Source of the DNA: Craspedostauros australis
Lineage: Eukaryota > Bacillariophyta > Bacillariophyceae > Mastogloiales > Achnanthaceae
DNA length: 64,000 bases
NCBI GenBank assembly: GCA_026770025.1
Contig: JAMXDE010000056.1
Location: forward strand, 62,001 to 126,000
Reading direction: 5' to 3'
The notes beneath the pieces are model-generated. The model did no database searches and was not told the DNA's origin. It saw only the letters and a list, made by a program, of their open reading frames with translations. The translations under genes were made by a program, and so were the position numbers. Below, piece by piece: positions 49,795 to 60,379 of the stretch (position 1 is the first letter of the stretch; the number at the start of each line of letters is the position of its first letter).

Positions 49795-50817
49795 ATGCCA
49801 GGCGTTACGAAGCAACAGGTCCTTGATGCTGCCAAGGCAGGCGATTTGTCGGTGTTGAAAGAATGGGAGATGCAGAATGCAGGAGGCGGCATGACTGTCC
49901 GGGATGCGGATGGCTCCACTCTCCTCCATCTAGCATGCACCAACGGGCATCCGGAGTGTGTCAAGTACCTCATCGAATCATGCAACGTCGACACCGGCTG
50001 CAAAGCCAACGATGGTCGCACTCCCCTTCATATGGCATGCCGGGCCGGCCGTCTAGAGTGTGCCAAGTACCTCATTGAATCATCCAAGGTCGATGTCAAC
50101 TGCAAAGCCAACGATAAGGCCACTCCCCTTCATGCGGCATGCCTTGGCGGCCACCTGGAGTGTATCAAATACCTCATTGAATCAGCAAAGGCTGATGTCA
50201 CCTGCAGACCCAACGATAATGCCACTCCGCTTCATCAGGTATGCCTCAATGGCCACCTGGAGTGTGTCAAGTACCTCATCGAATCATGGAACGTCGACGT
50301 CGGCTGCAAAATGGCCGATGGTCTCACTCCCCTCCATGTGGCATGCCAAGCCGGGCACTTGGAGTGCGTCAAGTACTTCATTGAATCATGTAAGATCGAC
50401 ATCGACTCCAAAACCGACGATGATCTCAATCTCCTTCATCTGGCATGTCTTTGCGGCCATCTGGAGTGTGTCAAGTACCTCATTCAATCATGCAAGGTCG
50501 ACGTCAGCTCCAAAGCCATCGGTGGTCTCACTTCCATTCATATGGCATGCCTTACCGCCCGTCTGGAATGTGTCAAGTATCTCATTGAAGCAGACAAGGC
50601 CGACGTTGGCTGCAAAGCCGACGATGGTTGCACTCCCCTTCATCTGGCATGCCAATTCGCGCATCTGAAGTGTATCAACTATCTTATTGAATCAAGCAAT
50701 GCTGACACCACCATAAGAAACAACGACAACAAGACACCCCTCGATATGATTCCAGCACCGTATAAGATGAGCATGATGACATCGATCATGAAGCTTCTCA
50801 ATCTCCGAAACTCATAA
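49795..50817 (+). CDS. Ankyrin-repeat protein with near-uniform Cys-rich repeats (340 aa)
   Basis: ATG at 49795 (MPGVTKQQVLDAAKAGDL). Almost the entire protein is a run of about eight ankyrin repeats with a regular period of 34-35 residues (102-105 bases). The consensus is roughly TPLHLAC-x-GHLECVKYLIES-x-KVDV-x-CKANDG. The repeats are more alike than in the other ankyrin genes here, including at DNA level (GAGTGTGTCAAGTACCTCAT recurs), which suggests recent internal expansion. Unusually many cysteines sit at fixed positions (LECVKY, CKAND). An N-terminal cap (residues 1-40) and a C-terminal MSMMTSIMKLLNLRN helix close the solenoid. There is no signal peptide, membrane segment or second domain. 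Likely a cytosolic or nuclear protein-binding scaffold. Confidence 0.92.
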   Translation: MPGVTKQQVLDAAKAGDLSVLKEWEMQNAGGGMTVRDADGSTLLHLACTNGHPECVKYLIESCNVDTGCKANDGRTPLHMACRAGRLECAKYLIESSKVDVNCKANDKATPLHAACLGGHLECIKYLIESAKADVTCRPNDNATPLHQVCLNGHLECVKYLIESWNVDVGCKMADGLTPLHVACQAGHLECVKYFIESCKIDIDSKTDDDLNLLHLACLCGHLECVKYLIQSCKVDVSSKAIGGLTSIHMACLTARLECVKYLIEADKADVGCKADDGCTPLHLACQFAHLKCINYLIESSNADTTIRNNDNKTPLDMIPAPYKMSMMTSIMKLLNLRNS

Positions 50818-53800
50818 ACGTGGATACAGATGCACAAACACAACCGCACAATTACCACCCAAGCACAACAACCAACATCAGCATCGGCCAAGATCGTCGC
50901 AGCACTGTTCGCACCGAAACCATGGCAGACACCACATTCTTGTGCGGACAGCGCGACTGACAACAACCATCAAGGCAAACAACCGAGTCATTGTGGTAGC
51001 CATTCCATCTATTCAGACGGTGGTCGACTCCGGAATCCAACATCAGCGCGCTACGAAAGGCAATCATGACGGTGCCGTCCCCATCTACACAATCATCCCT
51101 CTTCTCAACCTTCAACCCAAGCGTGTCGAACAGGCCCTCCAATGCACTTACACAGGTGAGACATCATTCGACGACAACGCTCATAACGATTCTGATATCG
51201 ATTGAACCGACTTCCCAACTTGCACCCGCAGCGGACAAAATCATCCACAGTAGCTGGTACTTGGATCGTGGCACGTTCGCGGACTTTGTGCTTTCCATCA
51301 GATCATCGGAGACAAATGAGACCCAGCGACACTGTCAAGAAAGAAGATCGAAGCACCGCAACAGCAGCCTTTCAGAAGCTAACGTGCTATGGAATTGAGG
51401 ACTGTGCTCTCTCTCTCTCTCTCTCTCCAGATGCATACAATTCGCCAACGAAATAGTCGTCAGAGGGGTAATTCGAGTAGTCGTGATTACCACAATCGCC
51501 AGAGTTTATGCTTTTAGTTCGGTTGCGTGACGTTTCCATTCTTGGGACATCCAAGTAAGAAAGAGATGCGGCAAATGTGGGCGTGATGATGAACGAGTGA
51601 CGACAATAGAGCATCAGCACAGCCGAGCCTTGAGCAGATCCATTGCCGATGTCTCTGGCTGCCGTATCGCAACTGGTGCAGCAGACATCCATATCAATCC
51701 CCATGTTTCGCTCGGAATCAAGTTCACCGTTCTTCTCTGGCGCCGCTGCAGCGCGGTCTCTGTTGGAGCCGTCCGGGAACGAAAGGACTGCGTGCGGAAG
51801 AATGTGAAGCGCGCCACATGCTTCCGAAGGTAGGGCAGCAGCATTCATTCCAATCCCCCATGGTTCGTGCGGCGCGTTGGAATTTGTGCCACTAATTATC
51901 GAAAGTGTTGACGGCTGCACTCCCCTCTCGCGATGCTGTGGTTTTCACTTGAGGCGCTGTATCGAGGATGACTCGCTGGGTATGTTGTGCGGTACCCATG
52001 GCATCGGTTGCCTGTAGCACTCTTTTCCATCGGAGCCGAGTGTGAATGCTGACGTTGGGAACTGCGGGCTGACCATGTGTAAGCATCCTTTGTTCATAGA
52101 TGATCACCCTGGATGCTCACCATGCATGCCGACTTGCAGCGCTTTGCCGTGTCGCGCACATGCGCAGTGCTCTGCTCCGAAGCCTGCCGATTAACCGCGG
52201 TTACACCTGTTTCGCCAATGACCAACACATCTGGTATCATACGAGTTTGCGCAGGCGCGGTCCTCCTGCGGCTTGCGATATCGGTTGTTAAGCGCATCCC
52301 GCGATGCCACCTCAACCATCGACCCACATGGTGTTGAAGATGACATTGATGATCCTGAGGATCATGGTGGCATGAGCTTCATCCGTGGATGTCCACTCGG
52401 CGATCAACACGAATGAAGTCATGATGACGGAGTCGTCATGAGATTGCTGAATGGTTTGCTGGCATGCTTGGAGGAGCAACGCTACGCTTCATGCCTCTCC
52501 ATTGCTCCATCTCCCTATGACCTTCCTTTGATCATGGCCGTTGCTTGGCGCCGCGTCACGTCCCGTCATGCCTCATCTCTTCTCTCTTCACTGCACGGAT
52601 GGATCTCTGTCAACGCGATTGTCATGTGGTCATCATTGGCAACGCCTCGCTTCATCGGCGCTCATCAATAGCAGTGGCGCTTCATGCCACCCTCATCTGC
52701 CATCCTTGTCCCACACCACACCACACTGCACGACCATGTTTCATTCTTCTTCATGCCGTCCCCACCGCTCCAGCCTTTGTCTCATCTCGTGTCTGCCATT
52801 CTGGCGAACAACAAGAGAAGCCACAAATTCGGTGATGTTGCGCGCCATTTTTGTTCTTGTTTGGTCGTGTCCAAATGAGTCCCCAGCTTCCACGATCGAA
52901 GTGTGTGATCCATTCGCACGAGTCGATAAAGGTATCCACAAAGATCCGCCACAACCACCAAACCGCGTCTCCAACTCCTCTCTCTTGTGCGCATCTCATC
53001 CGAGCAACATCATTGAACCACTGGATGAAGCAGGTCCGAAGGCATCAATCAAACTGAAGTATTTTGCGCTATCAATACAGCAAACGAGGCAGCATCCAGC
53101 TTCGAATCAACGGATGCATGTGATATTGGTTCCAGATGTCAGCACTGTGAGACCGGCGTATGCAGTGGTGAGATCGTGGGCTCTGGTTTGGAGGTAAATT
53201 GGTATTCGTTAGTTGTCGATTTAGTTGGTTTGCATTGTTGAGTTGATTGAACTCTCGGATTTATGAGATGATGACGAGATGTTGTTCTGTCAGAATGCAA
53301 GTTGCAGGGTCAGCAGCATCTCCCGTGTAATTCGTCGTGATCATCATCCTCATTCGATTTGGGTCCTCGCAATACACCGTGTTGTACTTCATTTGGTCTT
53401 GGGTTGCGATGGCACTCCGAGGTCGTGCTCGGTTGGTCGATAGTCATCCAGATCCACGATCGATCCAGAATCTTCGCCGTGTTTTGATTGAACATAACAC
53501 ACAAGGAACATTGTTGAAAAAATGGCGCGCATTGTTCCTGGAGTCGTGATTGATTTGATTGAGGAACAAAATTCAGTCACGACACAATTTGATCACTCTC
53601 AAGGTCACAAAGTATGCGTGTCATTGGAATATTCCCACAATGCAACGATGGAGTTAGATTGAGTTGGGCATTCCTGCGTGTTCACGGAGTTGTCCAAAAA
53701 CCAAGCGGCGCCAAATTAGGATCTGTGCCGTGCACATACCGACTCATACGCGTATGGTATGTGTACGTATAGTAGGTATGGGAGCTCGCGTGCGGACGGG

Positions 53801-54436
53801 CCGTGTGATGCAGGATGGTACCTATTCATGGGTTGCGTCCACGATCGGCGGGCTCCTTCAAGTCCACGCTGGAGATCAATACGCGGAGTGTTCTTCGATA
53901 CTCGTCCGACTGCGAGCAACAGTTCTCGAGCTTTCGCAAAGCTCCACGTTGCATCCCGTGTCTTCTCCGTCCAATCCTACCACATACCTGCGTACTTGAG
54001 CACTTTGACGATTCTCACCAACAACATCGTGAACCAAAGCGATCTCAAAAGTCGGACTTTCCGGGAACTGTCTGACATCACGTTTGGCAGAGTATCTGTA
54101 CTCTCCAGAGAGAGAGAGACAGTACGAGCACGAGCATGAGCACTCGTACGAGTAGCTCGTACATCACCGAAAGCAAGGAGAGCGCAGAGGTTGCTTCATA
54201 AAATTCAGTTGGGTTCACACAACCAACATCAGCTGGCATCAACAACACATTGAGTACTCCTCTTGGCATCAGTTCATTCAGTTCATTCGTTGCTCTTCCT
54301 TCGCCCTCTAATCCACGTTGGATTCATCGTATCCTCACGCAATCGAATACCCGTCACCAGAGGCATCAGTAGGGTCACGCCACAGCCCAACGCTCAACGT
54401 TTCCTCGTTCGTACGAGCCACTTCAACGCGAACAGC
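50818..54436. other. Long intergenic region, possible helicase-like relic
   Basis: 3.6 kb with no supported intact gene. An open stretch at about 50918-51205 (+) has weak resemblance to the motif V-VI part of DEAH-box helicases. A (CT)n tract lies at 51403-51430. From 53777 onward the sequence is duplicated at 62431 as upstream DNA of the second ankyrin copy. A GA tract followed by GAGCACGAGC-type repeat lies at 54104-54150. Confidence 0.5.
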
Positions 54437-55273
54437 ATGAACGAAGATGGTAATCCTGACGACAACGGCACCTCCGTTCCCGAAGTCACCCTGGAAGATC
54501 TCGAGACTGCAGCGAAAGGTGGGGATCTGCGAACTGTCCAACGATGGAAGCAGCAGAATCCAACACGCAATGATGCCTGGGCCAAGCACAAGGACGGTGA
54601 GACCCTTCTACGCGATGCATGCAACAATGGGCATCTGGATCTTGTCAAATACTTGCTTGATGACTTCATACCGAACGTGGAGGATGATGGCAATATGGTG
54701 CGCGGTGCACTGTGGTATGCTTGCAAAGGAGGTCAACTCGACATTGCGAAGTACTTGATCGAATCGCGCGGAGTTGATGTGAACGCTCAAAATGAATGGG
54801 GTGAGTCTGCTCTTCATCTCGCATGCTGCAGAAATAGCACACGCATCGTGAAGTTCTTGGTAGAGTCACTTGGTGCGGACGTTCGCATTGAAGACCAATA
54901 CGGTTACCTTCCCATTCACAGTGCATACTGGCGTAAGTCGGAGGATGTCATGAAATACTTCATGGAGTCACACGGCATGGATGGTAATGTTCAAAACAAG
55001 AACGGTGACACTTTCGTCCATTTGGCATTCAAGAATACTGATGGTGCCTGTACCGAGGAGGTGAAGCGTCTGATCGAATCATGCGAGCTGGATTTCGGCG
55101 TCAAGAACAACGATGGCAAGACTCCAGTTGAGTATCTCAACGAGGGTTTGTATACTCGTGAGTTCACTGTCAAAGACTGGCCATTTTACTACGAAGAAAT
55201 GCGCGAGTTTGCCGTCATCTTCTACAACGGATTGATCAGGCAGAGGGAGAAGGATCGGGAACAGCAAAAATAG
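53777..55273. repeat. Segmental duplication, copy A (ankyrin gene and upstream 660 bp)
   Basis: Alignable with 62431-63990 in direct orientation over upstream DNA and gene. Copy B carries a short insertion at its ATG (63010), a slightly different GAGCAC tract and a deletion of a few codons mid-gene. The duplication runs to the right end of the gene, and the window ends 10 bases after copy B. Confidence 0.9.
54437..55273 (+). CDS. Ankyrin-repeat protein, copy A (278 aa)
   Basis: First ATG in frame is 54437 (MNEDGNPDD). The homologous copy at 63010 starts about 48 codons earlier with a presequence; here that frame is still open upstream but its ATG is missing. VTLEDLETAAKGGDLRTVQ forms the cap. 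Ankyrin repeats follow (GETLLRDACNNGHLDLVKYLL; KGGQLDIAKYLIESRGVDVN; GESALHLACCRN, then IVKFLVES; GYLPIHSAYWRKSEDVMKYFMES; GDTFVHLAFKN). A C-terminal helical tail (EEMREFAVIFYNGLIRQREKDREQQK) ends in a basic coil. No other domain. Either this is a cytosolic isoform without presequence or translation begins at a non-AUG codon near 54263. Confidence 0.82.
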   Translation: MNEDGNPDDNGTSVPEVTLEDLETAAKGGDLRTVQRWKQQNPTRNDAWAKHKDGETLLRDACNNGHLDLVKYLLDDFIPNVEDDGNMVRGALWYACKGGQLDIAKYLIESRGVDVNAQNEWGESALHLACCRNSTRIVKFLVESLGADVRIEDQYGYLPIHSAYWRKSEDVMKYFMESHGMDGNVQNKNGDTFVHLAFKNTDGACTEEVKRLIESCELDFGVKNNDGKTPVEYLNEGLYTREFTVKDWPFYYEEMREFAVIFYNGLIRQREKDREQQK

Positions 55274-56455
55274 ACCTTGACCCGATATCCCTGTGAAGAA
55301 GCTCCCAAACAACCAAATACCAGCGCCGGCACAAGCGACCAGGACAACCCCCAAGAATCCAGCGACGAGGTCATAACTGGCGCCACCTTGTTTGGATCCG
55401 GCGACGCACTGCAAGCGATCAAGGCAAAGAGCGTCGTCATTCATCCAATTCGGTGAGCTCAAGGTGGCGATTGAAGAAGAGCTTGGAGACAAAGTGGATG
55501 GAGCCTGTGTGATCTTAACATAAAGAAGAATTGAATTATTTTCATGACGACTTGTCTGTCCCATCCGCGAATGTCACAAGCGAAGATTCGTGGACGCGAA
55601 ATCAGGCTTGGCTCTCGCTGTCGGTGCCATGAACAACTTTCGTCCTCGAGGTGGTTGTGCTTCTTGCTCGTGAACGGACGGTGGAAATTGCAGCGCACTT
55701 GTTATCGTCGATGCGAATATCGATGTCGCCTGCGTGCTTGGTGGCTGCGCCTTGCGTTTGTTTGGCATCTCCTTGGGTGGAGCATGTATGGTTGTGCTTG
55801 AGTCGGTGGTCTTCTTTTCCACTGCTGTTGAGTTGAACGCCAACAGTGCTCAGCTTGGGGTGGTTGAACAGGTCATCACCCGATCCGATCCGATCCGATC
55901 CCAGTCTCACTCATGAGGAGCAACATCCTATATGCTGAAGAGCACTGGCGTAGCCTTGTCTGGAAAGGCAAGGCAAGGCCAGATCCAATTCACCCATTTC
56001 GTTTCCAGTATCCACTCCTCCCGTTGTTGCAGAATCGGAGGCCATGAGGAACCGATACTCCTTTTTGACGTTGCATCGGCGAAGAATGGTGAACAATAGT
56101 GTTCTGATCAAGAGGGAGACCCCTCTGCTTCACAAGAGCCAGGACGGAGCAACTCGAGATGCAGCAATCGTCAGCGGTGCTGTGGACGGTGGGTGGGTCA
56201 TAGCCAACAGGGTCCATGAATCGCGAGCGTGGTTTGCAACACTTTGTGTTGATCTATCGTGGGCGATCATTTGCACGCCGCGAATTCGCATCTTTGCTGT
56301 TTCGTAAATACAGTTGTATTCGTATGTTACCGCAACCCCACATGAATATTGTTCTCATCGAATCAAACTAGGACCACCTATTCCGTTGTCGGTGTGAAAG
56401 ATCTTCCCTTGGCGTCCAATTCTCGCTTCCTGCTCTCGCGCATCAGCACATCAGC
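55274..56455. other. Intergenic region between ankyrin and LRR genes
   Basis: 1.2 kb. On the minus strand an ATG-started frame (55079-55564) overlaps the ankyrin 3' end and contains one hydrophobic stretch (LVAGFLGVVLVACAGAGIWLFG); it may be an antisense gene, but evidence is thin. A GATCC pentanucleotide run lies at 55878-55902. Confidence 0.4.
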
Positions 56456-58758
56456 ATGTTGGCACATCCACCAAAATCATTCATCGGAAACAACCGCACA
56501 AGGCCACCGAGCACACCAGCGATTGCACCATCATCCGTTTCAAGACCCAGCATGTCAGCTTGGGGCAAGGGCGGAACCGCTCGCTCCTGCGATGCGTTGC
56601 TGCGCAAGGTGGAGCAGGATGACCCTCGATTGCAGGAGTTGGTGATTCTGTCGAGCAAGACGTTCAGCGCCGCCGATGTGGAGCGTCTCTGCAAGGTGAT
56701 TGGTGCGTCAGCGTGCTGCTCATGTCTGTTGCTCTGTCGACTGTTCTGCTGTGTGAGCTGTTTTGTTGATCTGATGATTTATTCCATGAGGATTGCCGCC
56801 GCGTTCTGCTACAATGGGATATCGTCTCCATTCTCCACAATCCGCTCCGATCGAGGCCGCTTATTCTTTGTTTTTGTTTTGCAACACCAACAACAGAACC
56901 AATCTCATCATCGCTTCTCTATTGCCCTGATCCATCATCTTTGTTGCCGAACCTTACTCGTGCACATTCCTCTTATGGTGCGCGTCGCTTGCGTGTCGGT
57001 CATGACGCTGTCCTTGGCTACATCCCGCATACGATGCTGCATGTAATCTCCCGTAATCTCCCGCAACCTGCGTCTGTGACGATACGTAGAAAACGGGACA
57101 AACGCGCATCTCATCAGCCTCAGCGCATCTGGCCATACCATCTCGCCTCCAATGTTGCAGCGCCTTGGAGCCGCTCTATCCCGGGGGAAGTCCAAGATCA
57201 CATCACTGGCGATTGGCGACAAGGACATGGGCGATGATGGCGTCTGCGCGCTGTGTGATGGCCTTGCTGGAAATTGCGGGGAGAGTGCATGTGACGACGG
57301 CATGCATACCTTGGAGAACCTGGATCTGAGTTGGAAAGGATTGTGAGTGCTTCTGCGGTAATGTCATTGGGAACGGTAGAGCAAGTCTGCGCTGAGTCCG
57401 TTCCTGCGTCGTTGCGCCGGCTCTACGTCATAGCAGACGATGTCACAATGGGGGTTCGGTGTGATAAGCTGCATTGTGCTACCATTGGAAGTGTGACGCC
57501 ATCGGTTGACTATTTTGACAATTGCCAATGTGCCGCATATACCATTGCTGACGAAGCATTTCAACTGCGGAACTGTCGATGTGCGATTCGCACCTGCCGC
57601 CACCCCATATCAATTTTTCACAACGTATCACCCCATCCCGCATCAACGCCCAGCGGCGCAAAGGGCATGCAACGCATCATTGCGACATTGGGCAAAAGCA
57701 GCAGGCTGAAAACACTCAACCTTTCCAGGAATGAAGGCATCGGCACCGAAGGTTCCTTTGCTTCGATCGCAGATGTCCATGCCGTCGGTTGCTTTGGCAA
57801 TTTGCAGGAACTAGATTTGTCGGAATGCAATTTGAACGTCAAATCATGTGCTGGTCTTGCATCCATCATGCAGTCACAGCCATCGTCATCATCGTCGTTG
57901 TCGCAGCGATCGCTCAAGCTGCGGCTGGACAACAACCCCTCGATACAGAGCGACGGCATGGATAGCATCGCGTCGTTGATTCCGACTTCCTCAATCACCG
58001 AGCTTCATCTGGAGAATTGCCAAATCGGAGATGAAGGGCTGCGATCGCTGGCGGATCGCTGCTTCGCCGACGCATCCGCAAAATGCATCTCCAGCTTGCG
58101 GGTGCTGCATGTCGGCAGCAACAACATCACTTCGGCTGGACTGGAATCGTTCATCGACAAGCTGGAGACCATCGCGGGGCATTGCCATCAGCTCGATGAT
58201 CTCATTCTGTCCAACAACACTTTCGACGAGCAGAGCGTACAGCGTCTAGCGACAACACTGAACAAGCTGCGAGGCGAAGACAGATTGAAGCTGTCCAAGT
58301 TGGATCTGACCGGCACGCAGTGCGGCGTCACCGGCGCACGTGATATGATTGAGCACGGCCAGCTGCGGGAGCTCGTGCTGTTCAATAATCAGCTCGGATC
58401 GGACGGGTTGGCACAGCTCGCGCCGATGCTGCGTGGCGGCCATCGCACGTTGGAAGTGTTGGACGTTGGTGGGAATGATGCGGATGAGAGCGGGGTCGTC
58501 AAATTGTTGGAGGGCATGATGCAGGATGCCGACGAACCCTTCGAGTCGAAGCTGCGATTACTGGTCGTCGGTGGTAACAAGAGCGGTTTGGACGTGGAAG
58601 ATGCTGCGAAACGATTGAAGGCCAAGCTACCGGGCATCGACGTCGCACGTGACAAGCCGAAGAAGGATGGAGATGAGGGTGGCGGTGGCCGCGGCGGTGC
58701 TGGTGGTGGCATGCAATTTCCTTCAGGTTTTACCCAGCAAAGGATGATGAGCGAATGA
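56456..58758 (+). CDS. Leucine-rich-repeat (ribonuclease-inhibitor type) protein, three exons
   Basis: Exons 56456-56695, 57161-57342 and 57654-58758 (GT-AG; phases fit) give 508 residues. The N-terminal part (to about 80) is Pro/Ser-rich then helical (CDALLRKVEQDD, then ELVILSS). From there the protein is a run of LRRs of the RI class, about 28 residues each: KITSLAIGDKDMGDDGVCAL, LENLDLSWKG, LKTLNLSRNEGIG, LQELDLSECNLN, ITELHLENCQIGDEGLRSLA, LRVLHVGSNNITSAGLES, LDDLILSNNTF, LSKLDLTGTQCG, LRELVLFNNQLGSDGLAQLA, LEVLDVGGNDADESG, LRLLVVGGNK. The tail is Gly-rich (GGGGRGGAGGG) and ends FPSGFTQQRMMSE. No NB-ARC, LRR kinase or membrane segment. It resembles RanGAP-like LRR scaffolds but lacks anything specific. 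The exon 3 acceptor is chosen for phase and continuity of the repeat. Confidence 0.86.
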
Positions 58759-60379
58759 GAGGATGAGTGAATGGGTGAGAATGGTTTGGTGGAACCGACA
58801 ACACACACTTGTAATGTGCTCCAAAGTGCACTTGTTGATAAACCACCGGCAACGCCGAATGGTGCCCCGCTGTATCTACTCTACTTGCACTCTGTCCAGT
58901 ATCATGTTGCTATCCTAGGTGTACTCTCTGTAAACAGAGCAGAGCAAGTCGTCGCGTTCTTTCAATGCGACAGTCTATGCTCACGAATACAGAGGAAAAC
59001 TGGGTGATAGTGAATCATGGCTGACTCAGGGACACCCGCTAATTTGTCCAGAATTTGGGTGTTGACATCTATTCTAGTCGTGCGGGACTACAATTGGACA
59101 GAACCACAGTTTCGATCAAGTTTGTCATGGTTTTCTTTGAAGTCGACCATTTGAGAGAAGAAATCAACAATGGCGAGCACCGTCTTAACGGACTGTATCG
59201 GACACAGTTGAACATGTGGACAGATCCGGACAAATCTGCTTCCACCGGGTCGAAGTGGAGTCTTGCCTGGGTCCGTTGTTGTGTCCGACAATAGACTCGT
59301 CCGTTAATGATCATTTCACATTTCAAGGAGTTTCTCGCTTAATTGTCGTGTTTGAAGAAGTCAACACACAATTCGATCATCGCATTGATTTTCTCATGTA
59401 TTAGTCCCGCAATATCCAAAAACATGTAATTTTTCGGTATTCAGCACAAATTATTGGGTGTCCCAGATGTGGCTTTCTCGTGTTTGGGTGACAAAATCGT
59501 TGTTGGGTGTCTAATTCGTTGTACTAGTCGAATTTCCGATTTCGTTGCTTTTTGCCTGGTGTCCCAGACAATTTTCGACATGCGCGTGGCCACCAGTCAC
59601 GACCAGAGTGACCAACAGAGAAGGAACATGGGAACCATTGAAGAATAGGAACCACAGAGTGGTGGGGCACCCTGCATACAATACGATCCACTGTTGCACT
59701 CGCCCAGTTCCAGACACGAACACCGTGTGGCGACCAGAGAAGAAGCACCATGCCATTGGCAATCACGCACGCGGGTTAGGATGGAGAAAATGTGACAGAA
59801 CTCAAGCAAATGCAGGCTTGACTCATTCCGTGCATGACATCATGCGAATGGGTTTGTGTGTGCTCTATGCGTGCTTCCAACGAACATTCCCCTCGACTCA
59901 ACAAGCACGAGCCACGGAGGAAAGAGAGCCATGCTACTCTTCCTTGCTCTGGTGGAGTGGGCTTCGCGTTGTGTCCCATTCTTGGTTGGGGAGAAGCGAG
60001 TGTCGTGAGCTCTCGCGACCGTAAAAACATGACCGGCCAAACTGGCATCGGAGCACTCGTACTCCGCAGCATAACTGCAACTTCCTCCCGCGATCGGTTG
60101 ATGGAACCATCCGCGAAAGGGATCTGGTGGCTAAGAGAAGCTTGAAGTGAGAGGTCGATACGCCTAGTCGCAGACGACGGTGCGGGTGGCTCAGCGAGAT
60201 GTGTTGACAACGACAGATTGCTCTGCACAACGATGCTTACCGCACAAGCTTTCACCTTCCCAACCCCTCACGATTTCAGTCCGAGGGCAAACAGATTCAC
60301 AAATCAACCAGTTCAACAAGATCAAAGCAAACGCAATACATCTGCAGCCTACCTGTCCGTATCGACAGCATATCCCAAC
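58759..60379. other. Intergenic region; right part is duplicated FAAL promoter
   Basis: 1.6 kb. 58759-59560 has no supported gene; two GTGTCCCAGA-type strings near 59458 and 59560 are unexplained. From about 59560 the sequence matches 36755 onward, that is, the promoter and leader of the FAAL gene. Confidence 0.55.

Noticed and set aside
51387-51920. Minus-strand 177-codon frame
   Set aside because: Starts at GTG, includes the CT microsatellite, no family resemblance.
55602-55910. Minus-strand frame of about 100 codons with orderly codon use
   Set aside because: No ATG and a stop directly upstream; would need an upstream exon that I could not find.
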